In this document: in pieces, positions 1-8,498 of the stretch
Layout: each line of letters begins with the position of its first letter
Position numbering within the stretch: position 1 is the first letter of the stretch
Assembly: GCA_003024175.1 (NCBI GenBank)
Contig: MDYQ01000008.1
Location: 1 to 64,000 of the forward strand
Direction of reading: 5' to 3'
Length of the DNA stretch: 64,000 nucleotides
Origin: Planoprotostelium fungivorum
Lineage: Eukaryota > Evosea > Variosea > Cavosteliida > Cavosteliaceae
Notes under the pieces: model-generated
Databases searched by the model: none
What the model was told of the DNA's origin: nothing
What the model saw: only the letters and a program-made list of their open reading frames with translations
Program-made: the position numbers and the translations under genes

Positions 1-27
1 CCCGGAGGAGGCCGTCGCAGGCCAATA

Positions 28-3000
28 ATGACCCTTCGCCTGACCACCAACTATATCAATATTGGTGGTCTATCGGTGGACAAGTGGAATTCACTTCTTC
101 ACCATATCGACCAGGTCGACATCTTCTTCATTGCAGAGACCTGGCACGCACGAGCAACCTCAGAACTGGTCACCAACCATCCACGCTACCTCACGACATC
201 TCAGCCACTCATCGACCGCACAATCGGACATCAGAACGGCGGTCTGGCCTGCTTCATTTCACCACGAATTCGCCCGCTCATTCACACACTACACACCACA
301 ACACACGCCATCTGTTTTGACGTGGTGGGTGAATCTGTCATGGGAGTATACCTACCACCAACGATGAGGGAAAGAGACTGCCTTCACATGTTGGCACCCG
401 CAGCAACACAACTATCTCTCATTCTCGGAGACGTCAACGCCAGATTTGGTTCATCCATCGGCAGCACCTCGTCCGGGCCTAGGGAACGAATGGACATGAT
501 AGAGACTGCAAGGAGACTCCACAATCTTCACATGAGTTGCCCGGCTCGCTCTTCACCAATTTCGGCACCGGGACTCGATCACGTGATATTCGCATCGTCT
601 ATCAATTGCACCTACAAGATCCACCCGCCTCCAGTCACCTGCCATGGCGTCCACCACATGCTCGTAGCGGAATGGACAGTCAACACAGAGACAACGGACC
701 ACACAAGAGACAACTCTCTTCGCCGCTTCCACATTCGTAGATTGGCAGATCCGTTGACAGCCCGCAGATTTTATCAATATGCATCTCATTCGTTGCCACT
801 TCTTCGGCTTCACCTCGATAATGTAGCGGCTCACCTGGACCGCCAACCATCTGGACACATCCAAGAGCTTATCGACGACTTCGAAGAGGCCCTCGTGGAC
901 GTCATCCGCGACGCAGCAGAAGTCACGCTCGGCTCATATCGGGTAGATGCAACCCGTGGCAACCCACCCATTTACCCGGATCAAACGGTGTCATCTGTCG
1001 AAACGATTCGCCGCTTCAAGGAGCTCCACCGCACGAATGGAAGGACATCTACCATCCACAGTCGGACGCCTGAGAAGACAGTGCTCGAAGACGTCGAACA
1101 CTACTACGAGGCCCTCTTCCACCAACCAGAACCGAAGTTTAGAGCCGCTCGCCTGCCACCAGCTATCGGAGACGTCACTCTGTGTGAGAAATATTTTACC
1201 GAAGAACAAGTCTTCGCCCGCATACACCGTTATGGTAAGGCGAAATCGTGTGGACATGACAGTATCCACTGCGTCATACTCACGCACCTCTGCATCTCTG
1301 AGGAGGATCTGTGGACAGCTCTCTTTGCCGACACTTTTCGCCTCTTCTCCTGCGCTGGCCGCACCCCCACACGGTGGAACACGCTCATTATCTTCCCGAT
1401 TCCCAAGACGGAGAATTCGCAGCAAGTGGACGAATTCCGGCCTGTCGCTCTTACCGCTATGATGAGAAGATGGTTCGAGATGGGCGTCCTCGACTACATC
1501 AATCGCGATCGCTCCACCTCGACCGTGAGACAACCCAACCCAGCTCAGGCTGGCTTCCGATCTGGCCACTCTACGCTAGCGCCAGCTGTCACTGCCCATG
1601 AACGAGCCCTTCGAGACGCCAGACTATACAGTATATTCCTCGACTTTGAAGGAGCTTACGATCTCACCGTCATCCTCCGCCTTCTGGACAAGCTGAAGAG
1701 GAAAGGAGCCACAGATGGCCTTCTCTCCATCATCGCATCTCTCTTCCTTTTTGGCTCATCCATCGTCGTAGTCAACGGTAAGCTCACGAAGCCCATCCCA
1801 CGACAACGTGGCCTTGCCCAGGGTTCTCTTCTCTCTCCTACGCTATACAACATCTTTCTGGACGACCTCCTAGAGATGCTGGACGACATCGCCCGAACAC
1901 ATGATTTGCCGCCACCACTCGACACATCGGCTCATCATCAGGTGAACGTTCTCTCCGGACCGCATCGATTCGAGAGGGAGGCACCTCTCACGCCTCCCAT
2001 GAGATCACATCACCTCTGCGATCCAGCCATCCCATCGATGGACTTTTCTCCACCGGAACGACCACCACTCCTCGAACCGCAATTTTCGGACCATCACGCT
2101 TACGCAGATGATGTCATCCTTCAGCACCGCGAGCCGACCCGACTTCAACGCATGCTGGATGCTTGCTCACTCTGGTCGCTCCACAACGGTGCCCGCTTCA
2201 AGGCGAGAAAATGTGGTGTCATTCGACCCGCGTCATCATCACACACATTTTCGATCGGCATTCCGCGACTCCGGGAAGATGGTCAGTACGAAATTGACAT
2301 TCAAACCATTCCGGTGGTGGAAATGTACCGATATCTCGGATTTCCCTTCTACCAACGAGGGATCGCCTGGCAGGAACACACCAATAATGCCGTCGCTCGA
2401 GCCGAAGCACTCTTTCACTGGAGTCAACGCCTGGGAGGCGACTGGTCAGAGTATAGCCGCCTCACGGTCTTCAAGATATTCATCCGGCCGATTCTCGAAT
2501 ATGGTGGAGCCCTTCTCTCGTACGTTTCCCGCTTCGGACGGCTCGACATGAGGAGAATGGAGGAGCTCGATCATCAGATCCAGAGGTGGATCTTCTCCGT
2601 CGCTCATGCCTCCATCTCCCTTCGTGCTGTGGCCGACATGCCTTCGCCATCAGATCGCTTCTTCNGTGATCCGGCCATCCCCTCGATGGACTTCTCGCCA
2701 CCGGAACGGCCGCCACTCCTCGAACCGCAATTTTCGGACCATCACGCTTACGCAGATGATGTCATCCTTCAACACCGCGAGCCGCTCCGACTTCAACGCA
2801 TGCTGGATGCCTGCTCACTCTGGTCACTCCACAACGGTGCCCGCTTCAAGGCGAGAAAATGTGGTGTCGTTCGACCCGCATCATCATCACACACTTTTTC
2901 GATCGGCATTCCGCGACTCCGGGAAGATGGTCAGTACGAAATTGACATTCACACCATTCCGGTGGTGGAAATGTACCGATATCTCGGATTTCCCTTCTAC

Positions 3001-3891
3001 CAACGAGGAATTGCCTGGCAAGAACACACCAATAATGCTGTCACTCGAGCCGAAGCACTCTTTCACTGGAGTCAACGCCTGGGAGGCGACTGGTCAGAGT
3101 ATAGCCGCCTCACGGTCTTCAAGATATTCATCCGGCCGATTCTCGAATATGGTGGAGCCCTTCTCTCGTACGTTTCCCGCTTCGGACGGCTCGACATGAG
3201 GAGAATGGAGGAGCTCGATCATCAGATCCAGAGGTGGATCTTCTCCGTCGCTCATGCCTCCATCTCCCTTCGTGCTGTAGCCGACATCCCTTCGCCATCA
3301 GATCGCTTCTTCTCTCTCTCGGCCACATTTCAACTTCACGTGAACGAGTACCCTAGGAGCTCCCCGATTCAACGCATGGTATCTCATCTTCGAGCTGCCT
3401 TTCTGGAGGACCGATCCGGCACGATCCTTCGACACATCAGCCGTGCCATTTCCACCGGTGTGGCCCCGTTTCAGCTGCCATTTGTGCCTCGACGAGATGA
3501 GGAGACACCCAGAGAGCTTCTCGACCGCCGCCTTCGTGAGTATCATCTCCTCAGGTATACCACGACAACACGAGGAGTCATCATGCCACAATGTATCCTT
3601 CCTATGGCCCGTAACGCTGGTCCCCGCAACATCGGAGCAGATCATGTGATGAGATGGCCATCTCCTGCTACGAGACAAATGGCGATCCTCTGGCGAGTCA
3701 ATCTCTTTGTCAGCTTTCACATCATCTGTCCACACTGCAACGACCGCTTCCATCGTGGCCATCTCAACGACTGTCGCCCCTACTATGGCCCTCTCATTCA
3801 GGCTGGTGCTCCTCTCGTGGCGGCCCATCACGACACCTACGAGAACCTTCCCAACTCCTACAACGAGATCGATGCTCTCCTCAACGCTTGA
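28..3891 (+). CDS. LINE polyprotein: APE-like endonuclease and reverse transcriptase
   Basis: Residues 1-230 carry the exonuclease-endonuclease-phosphatase fold: an early Asn, IAETW, ILGDVNARFG, GLDHVIF and a late His pair. Residues about 440-760 carry the reverse transcriptase: FRPVAL, QAGFRSGHST, FLDFEGAYD (motif A), LAQGSLLSP (motif B), YADD (motif C) and YLGFPF. A proline-rich insert of roughly 80 residues separates motifs B and C, which is unusual. The C-terminus has CPHC...H...C, the CX2CX7HX3C zinc motif common in LINE proteins. No RNase H domain is visible. The frame is open over 1287 codons, with one unknown residue at the N and a duplicated block that gives two YADD motifs. Without the second copy the protein would be about 1070 residues. 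It may start upstream of the window. Confidence 0.9.
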   Translation: MTLRLTTNYINIGGLSVDKWNSLLHHIDQVDIFFIAETWHARATSELVTNHPRYLTTSQPLIDRTIGHQNGGLACFISPRIRPLIHTLHTTTHAICFDVVGESVMGVYLPPTMRERDCLHMLAPAATQLSLILGDVNARFGSSIGSTSSGPRERMDMIETARRLHNLHMSCPARSSPISAPGLDHVIFASSINCTYKIHPPPVTCHGVHHMLVAEWTVNTETTDHTRDNSLRRFHIRRLADPLTARRFYQYASHSLPLLRLHLDNVAAHLDRQPSGHIQELIDDFEEALVDVIRDAAEVTLGSYRVDATRGNPPIYPDQTVSSVETIRRFKELHRTNGRTSTIHSRTPEKTVLEDVEHYYEALFHQPEPKFRAARLPPAIGDVTLCEKYFTEEQVFARIHRYGKAKSCGHDSIHCVILTHLCISEEDLWTALFADTFRLFSCAGRTPTRWNTLIIFPIPKTENSQQVDEFRPVALTAMMRRWFEMGVLDYINRDRSTSTVRQPNPAQAGFRSGHSTLAPAVTAHERALRDARLYSIFLDFEGAYDLTVILRLLDKLKRKGATDGLLSIIASLFLFGSSIVVVNGKLTKPIPRQRGLAQGSLLSPTLYNIFLDDLLEMLDDIARTHDLPPPLDTSAHHQVNVLSGPHRFEREAPLTPPMRSHHLCDPAIPSMDFSPPERPPLLEPQFSDHHAYADDVILQHREPTRLQRMLDACSLWSLHNGARFKARKCGVIRPASSSHTFSIGIPRLREDGQYEIDIQTIPVVEMYRYLGFPFYQRGIAWQEHTNNAVARAEALFHWSQRLGGDWSEYSRLTVFKIFIRPILEYGGALLSYVSRFGRLDMRRMEELDHQIQRWIFSVAHASISLRAVADMPSPSDRFFXDPAIPSMDFSPPERPPLLEPQFSDHHAYADDVILQHREPLRLQRMLDACSLWSLHNGARFKARKCGVVRPASSSHTFSIGIPRLREDGQYEIDIHTIPVVEMYRYLGFPFYQRGIAWQEHTNNAVTRAEALFHWSQRLGGDWSEYSRLTVFKIFIRPILEYGGALLSYVSRFGRLDMRRMEELDHQIQRWIFSVAHASISLRAVADIPSPSDRFFSLSATFQLHVNEYPRSSPIQRMVSHLRAAFLEDRSGTILRHISRAISTGVAPFQLPFVPRRDEETPRELLDRRLREYHLLRYTTTTRGVIMPQCILPMARNAGPRNIGADHVMRWPSPATRQMAILWRVNLFVSFHIICPHCNDRFHRGHLNDCRPYYGPLIQAGAPLVAAHHDTYENLPNSYNEIDALLNA
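2020..3312 (+). repeat. 645-bp in-frame tandem duplication joined at an N (2665)
   Basis: Positions 2020-2664 and 2668-3312 are nearly identical (period 648 bp) and differ at about five amino acids over 215 (for example EPT/EPL, GVI/GVV, DIQ/DIH). The single N sits exactly at the end of the first copy. Both copies cover the YADD motif and the region after it. The simplest reading is two overlapping contigs or two element copies joined by a scaffolder. A real duplication in the element is less likely. Confidence 0.8.
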
Positions 3892-4296
3892 GCCTTCTCT
3901 GAAGTGGACCGAATATTCACCCACATGGATATCCACCTCTGCCGCCTCTCGCGAGTCCCTCGTGCTGCTCGTGCCTCCTACATCAACCGTCTTGGACAAG
4001 ATGCTCCCCCTCTTTTGGGTCCTGGCCTCCGTCCTGACGGTGCCGATGCTCTTTAGGCCTCCTGCACGCGATCGATCACATCATGTGGCCCAATCGATCG
4101 ATCCATCTCTCTTCACATGAGATGATGTCCTCTCGCTGGTGCTCCTGCCGGTGACACCATGCTACCTACGCTCTCTCTACGCTACCTTCAGCCTACTGCT
4201 GGATATTTTTGCCCGGGCTTCTTCCCACGTGGTTTTTGGCCCGTCACATCAAAGTGACACTTACCTGTCACGCTTACGCGCGTAATAAAACTGTTG

Positions 4297-4315
4297 AACC
4301 CTAAACCCTAAACCC
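4297..4315 (+). repeat. Short telomeric tract, CCCTAAA type
   Basis: Nineteen bases read as just over two and a half CCCTAAA units (TTTAGGG on the other strand), abutting the 3' end of the first LINE. On the + strand the C-rich orientation is what a left-hand chromosome end would show. Confidence 0.9.
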
Positions 4316-4909
4316 AACAAGACCCCACCAGATCAACTCGAGACCACCAGAATCGCATTTTACGCCACATTTCACGCCAGGAGGTGCCCTCTTGAATTTT
4401 TCCCACATCACCATATGGAACATGTGATTCACCAGCATCACATTCAACACCATCTGCATGTCTGGATCAAATCGAGGCTCCCACGATCGAATTCTAGGCC
4501 CATTTTGACCCCTGGACAACCCCTCTTTGGACAACACATGTGATGATGTGATTAGGGAGAGATCACATCTTCTCATCACCAAGTTGGACCCCTCCAGATC
4601 AATATGTGGACCCTAGATTCGAATTCTACGCTCAATTCTACGCCTGAGGATCCATTCTTGTCACACAAGAGGACAAAGTTGAGTCATGAGGTCAGATCAC
4701 ATCTCACTTCCACTCCAACTTTGGTGCTGCCACGTGCCCACCTCCTCAGTACACACACACGCTTCACTTTACGTGCAACTTCTGCCCTCTCACTCCTTTT
4801 GGACCGAGATTTGGCTCTTCGCATTGCCCGGCCTTTCCTTTTGGTCTATCAGCCCGGGACACTTAACTGGCCTTAGTGCCAGGCCACTACGCGCGTAATA
4901 AAACTGTTG
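4316..4909 (+). mobile_element. Second, 5'-truncated LINE 3' fragment of the same family
   Basis: This 594-bp stretch holds no reverse transcriptase coding sequence. It ends in the same 22-bp terminus as the first element (4888-4909) and is followed by the same telomeric repeat. It lies head to tail with the first element and reads as a 5'-truncated copy or a related short element. Its body is largely a diverged 266-bp tandem repeat. It resembles the first element's 3' region only at the terminus, so it may come from a different subfamily. Confidence 0.7.
4321..4880 (+). repeat. Diverged tandem repeat, period about 266 bp
   Basis: GACCCCACCAGATCAA at 4321 recurs as GACCCCTCCAGATCAA at 4587. 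Both are followed by a similar layout: an ATTCTACGC/ATTTTACGC motif, a GAGG-TCC-TTCTTG-like block and a later GATCACATCT. Similarity is partial, so this is an old duplication within the element's 3' region. Confidence 0.55.
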
Positions 4910-4928
4910 AACCCTAAACCCTAAACCC
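4910..4928 (+). repeat. Second telomeric tract, CCCTAAA type
   Basis: The same 19 bases as at 4297-4315 follow the end of the second element. Non-element sequence begins immediately after, so this is the likely old chromosome end onto which the elements were added. Confidence 0.9.
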
Positions 4929-5039
4929 GTTCGGTCCATCGGGGTGGAAGAACAGTGCATGGATTCACGTGGCTGGGAGGTCGAAAACTGCGCCATGTTG
5001 GAGGGGTGGTATAGTTGTAGTATGAGGGATTTATAATAT

Positions 5040-6170
5040 TATTATTGGTCAATATCGGCTGTTGAGGAACAGATGAGGAACAAAGCACAGAAAGAATCTA
5101 GATCGAAAGTTGAAACCAGAAGCGAAAATCGTGTGTAAGGTACGTAAGAGTCTTTCAGCATCTATTCCTCCAGGAAGTCGAATCCTCATCGGTGGCGGTC
5201 CCTCTCTATTCTTTGAAAGAGTTCTCAAGGATAAATCCAACGCACCGAGAGGATGTCGACCCCACGAGATCGATTGACAAAATGCTCAGGCGCTGAATGG
5301 GTACAACAACAATCGAAACATTCTTGAGCAAACCACACTCGATGATGGATCATCATATGAATTTGGGGATACCACAGATGATGCGAGTCAAGCAAATCGA
5401 ACGTGGGTCAATCCTATCCTCTGTCAACGTTAGGATCTCATCCATCGATGATGTTCTCTTATTATAGAAGGTAAGATGGATTCCTCTTGGTCCCTCCACA
5501 AAGGAAGTAGGGAGGGTCATTTTTGGATCCGTTTTCATGCGAGAGAGCTGTCCTCTTGAACAAAGTACTGGCCACATCTCTCGCATCAACAGAGTCCAGC
5601 CACAAGGTCACGCTCTTCTTCTCGATGTCATGGTGAGGGAAACAGTGCTATGAGAATCTGAGGTACATGATGAGGAGATCAAGATAACTATAAGGATGAG
5701 AACATCTGCTTCGTCTTCGAGAGTAACGTGCTGAGATCATCCTTCTTGGAGAGAATCAACACTCTCCTGGCCTTGGGAGAAGATCAGATCATCAATTTAG
5801 AGGAGGGGCTATATCGATGGCTCACCCGTCAGGTACTTCTCACATCACATCATCAGCATCACATCGATGATTGACGTTGCATCTTTAGGTCAGAAGAAAT
5901 CTTCACGTCGTCTCTACAATGAACACCGCCTCTTCCTCGTTCCACAACTGAGCCATTCACCCCGATCTCTGCTGCCACCTGGGTCAATTTCCGGGCTCGC
6001 TGCAGAGTCAGCGCCGCACCAACGGAGTCCCCCGACGTCCGCGCCAAGCAGAAGAGCCTCATCAAGAGAGTGAATCGAAGGCCGAGCTGAAGAATTTGGA
6101 GAAGAGTCTCTCCGAGACCTGAACGAGACCTCTGTCCACATCTTGGACGACGAGATCATCGGCAATTGAG
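5040..6170 (+). pseudogene. Decayed axonemal-type dynein heavy chain fragment
   Basis: Scattered + strand frames match successive parts of the dynein motor. Around 5560-5630 a frame reads HISRINRV...QPQGHALLL, like the start of the AAA4 P-loop region, but the GxxGxGK loop itself is lost. Around 5690-5800 it reads [10 protein letters not shown]...[14 protein letters not shown], the AAA4 segment normally given as F-D-SN-L---FLE-N-LLA-GE. Around 5960-6150 it reads WVNFRAR..., then NLEKSLSET and SVHILDDEIIG, the conserved L-LE--LL-----ILDDE block beyond the stalk. Frame changes and stops interrupt these pieces, and short GTGAG introns may account for a few. The GHALLL wording is closer to axonemal than cytoplasmic dyneins. 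About 1.1 kb of a gene of some 13 kb is present. Confidence 0.65.
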
Positions 6171-8089
6171 AGACTTTCAAATCGGTGCGACAGAGATGAT
6201 GGCCAGAAGAAGGCGGCGCAGAACGTGGAAACATGTGATCGCTGGCTGAGAGCTTCATCTTGACGTGATGAACACAGTGACCTAGTATCATCACTGACTT
6301 ATATCAGAGGTGAGAAGAATGAATGTCATCATCCATCGACGATCGTGCATCACTCGATCTACGTCATCATGATCAACAAGATCAACATGATGATGAACTC
6401 ACGATGGAAGCCATCAACTCGAAGGCCGTTGGATCTCTCATCCAAGGAATAGGAGAAGACAACTATTCAGACTTATCCCTACAAATTCAAAGCTACCAAG
6501 GATCTCGGACAAAGGAGCAAAGAGGAGAAAGGGACACAAGAGAAGAGAGGTGAGAAGAGGATGATTTGAATGTAGTTGAAATGAGAGGGTGGAACGTGGA
6601 TCATAACGGACTTCTCTCCTCCTGTACACATCCACAGATTTCTCCTTGACAGGTCCAGTGCCATCACAGTCGAACGCATTCAATAAACCGGGCACACATC
6701 ACAAAAAAGATTGGAGACTCCCTCCTTTGTGCTCTCAAGGGTAAGGAAAGAAGAAGAGGAGAGGAAAGCAAAGGAGAGTTCACATGGAAAGCGACGTCAA
6801 TCGATGGAGCACAGGGAAGATCACACGTTTGGCGAGTAGTGGCCAATAAATAAAGAGGATAATTCAATCTGTTTGCAATACGTCAGTCATCACACCTTTC
6901 ATCTTCATCATTTGGATCGTCGTTGTCATCGTCAAGATATTCATCTGATCGGATAACAACAATCTAAGAAAACAAAGCCTTTCATCAACGCACCAATCCA
7001 CACCGTTGAAACATCACCACGCTGGTCCGCTTGTTGGACACAATCAGTTAAATGATCATACAAACAGGCGAAGGCAGATAAATCGAAAAAAACAAAGAGA
7101 AATAGTTGGGTGATGAACAAAGGGAAAGCGGTACGTATGAAGCTCATATATACACAAAATACAGTGTCACCCCCCCTGATGTTTTTCGATCGAGTGTGAT
7201 CATGGCTTAAGAGATTTATCCATCTGTAAACACATGGATACAGATGGACCAACTTTGTTGTAGACCGTCAGAGTTCTTTTCTATCGACCTGGCGCAAACT
7301 TCTGCCACACTTGACTATCTCAGATGTCTTGTTCTTCCTTTCTTTCACAATTATTATACATTCAACATTCCCTTATTTCTATCAATTGTTGACATCATTT
7401 TGACTCTCTCTTTGTGATGTTTGAAATTCACTGATTGGATTGGAATGAGAGACGTGTGTCATTGATCCTATCTTTGTTTGACTAGCCCTTCTGCAACACC
7501 ACAAGAACATGGTTCAGAATAGATTGAGAGGATAGGATCAGATTGAAGAGCGGTTGAAACATCTCTTTTCACAGTTGCACCAGATCTGACGGACTGGAAA
7601 GAACAAGTCGTTGAGAGATCATTCATGGTGTGCTTTTCGTGTGTCTGCCACCCATTGTGAGATGCCACACTTCATGTGGTATCTCAATGATGTTGGTGGA
7701 ATGTGGTTGGGTACAGCCTCTCACTGCTTGAAGCCACACAAGGCCGGTAACACCTGGCTCTGGCATGGTGACCGTGACAAAAATCTGTCTCAGACGGCGT
7801 GTCTTTGTGTGACTGATAGCTGAAGCATCTCAACAGCTTGGTGATCGTATATTTGTATCTCGGGAGGTGTGATTATTGAAAGAACGTCTCTTGATGGCCA
7901 CACATTGTCAAGACGGAAAGAGGTCTGTGACAAACAGCCATCAACACCAAGAGAGGAGAAAGTTCTACAATTGACTTTTCCAATGAGACGCACCATCACT
8001 TGTTAGAAAGAGGAGACGTCTGGATGTGAATTGAGTGAACTGTGTGGAGGTGGTGGTGATTGAAGATGAGGTGAGCCTTTGTGTCAGGT
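6171..8089. other. Gene-poor subtelomeric stretch
   Basis: I see no convincing gene. Short frames exist, for example 6323-6553 (+), 6941-7252 (-) and 7611-7823 (+), but none has a recognisable domain or a clear splice context. The 7611-7823 frame contains a tidy LNDVGGMWLGTAS...HKAGNTWLWHG run and could be a relic. Confidence 0.4.
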
Positions 8090-8107
8090 GAGTGATGGCT
8101 GTCTTTC

Positions 8108-8461
8108 TTGATGACTGACACTAATGTTGCTGCAGAGACAGATCTTCCTTCAGTGTGGTGGTCAACTTCTTTACTGTTGTCTGCCAAGTTGGCAGTGGCG
8201 TCATTGTTGGTGGTGCTCTTCTTAGCTAGGCCTCTGGTGGGTTGTTGGCCTTTGGGAGATCAAGTCTTATTGCTCTTCCCCATAACAATTGTGGGTTGTG
8301 TTGCTGGCTTTGTCTTTGGTGCTGCACTGCTGTTGACAGTTGTGTGGGTGGTATGTTCCCACAAGTGTCTGTGTTGTACTGAACCAGGCACTGCTTCTCT
8401 CTCAAGGGATCCCAGCATTTTCCATTCATTTTTGGCTGTAGATTATTTTCAAGTTCAATAA
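8108..8461 (+). CDS. Orphan reading frame with two hydrophobic segments
   Basis: The frame of 117 residues includes two hydrophobic stretches (about residues 22-42 and 52-80) followed by a Cys-rich CSHKCLCC segment. A good intron (GTGAGT ... CTAAT ... CTGCAG) ends at 8141, so translation may enter from an upstream exon and not from the ATG at 8108. The stop codon TAA overlaps an AATAAA signal, as in several solid genes here, and the frame converges on the REJ gene 38 bp away. I recognise no family. It could be a real small membrane protein, a remnant or a chance frame. Confidence 0.3.
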   Translation: MMTDTNVAAETDLPSVWWSTSLLLSAKLAVASLLVVLFLARPLVGCWPLGDQVLLLFPITIVGCVAGFVFGAALLLTVVWVVCSHKCLCCTEPGTASLSRDPSIFHSFLAVDYFQVQ

Positions 8462-8498
8462 ACTACAGGATAGAGAGTTAATAAACAAGGGTGTTTAT

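Larger units (their letters stand above)
1..4315 (+). mobile_element. Non-LTR retrotransposon (LINE) ending in telomeric repeat
   Basis: The element has one long reading frame with an APE-type endonuclease followed by a reverse transcriptase (28-3891), then about 405 bp of 3' untranslated sequence. It ends at 4296 in the terminus ACGCGCGTAATAAAACTGTTG, minus its first base, which contains an AATAAA signal. Telomeric repeat (4297-4315) follows with no A-tail between. The 5' end is not in the window: the nine codons before the first ATG are open to base 1. The same terminus followed by the same 19 bp of repeat recurs at 4888-4928, so the junction is a property of the family and not a chance insertion site. 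A 645-bp internal duplication with an N at the joint probably inflates the apparent length. Confidence 0.85.

Noticed and set aside
991-1569. Minus-strand frame inside the LINE
   Set aside because: Shadow of the reverse transcriptase frame, with no domain of its own.
6941-7252. Minus-strand frame of 103 codons with Phe/Leu-rich run
   Set aside because: No splice signals, no domain and AT-rich composition; most likely chance in decayed subtelomeric DNA.
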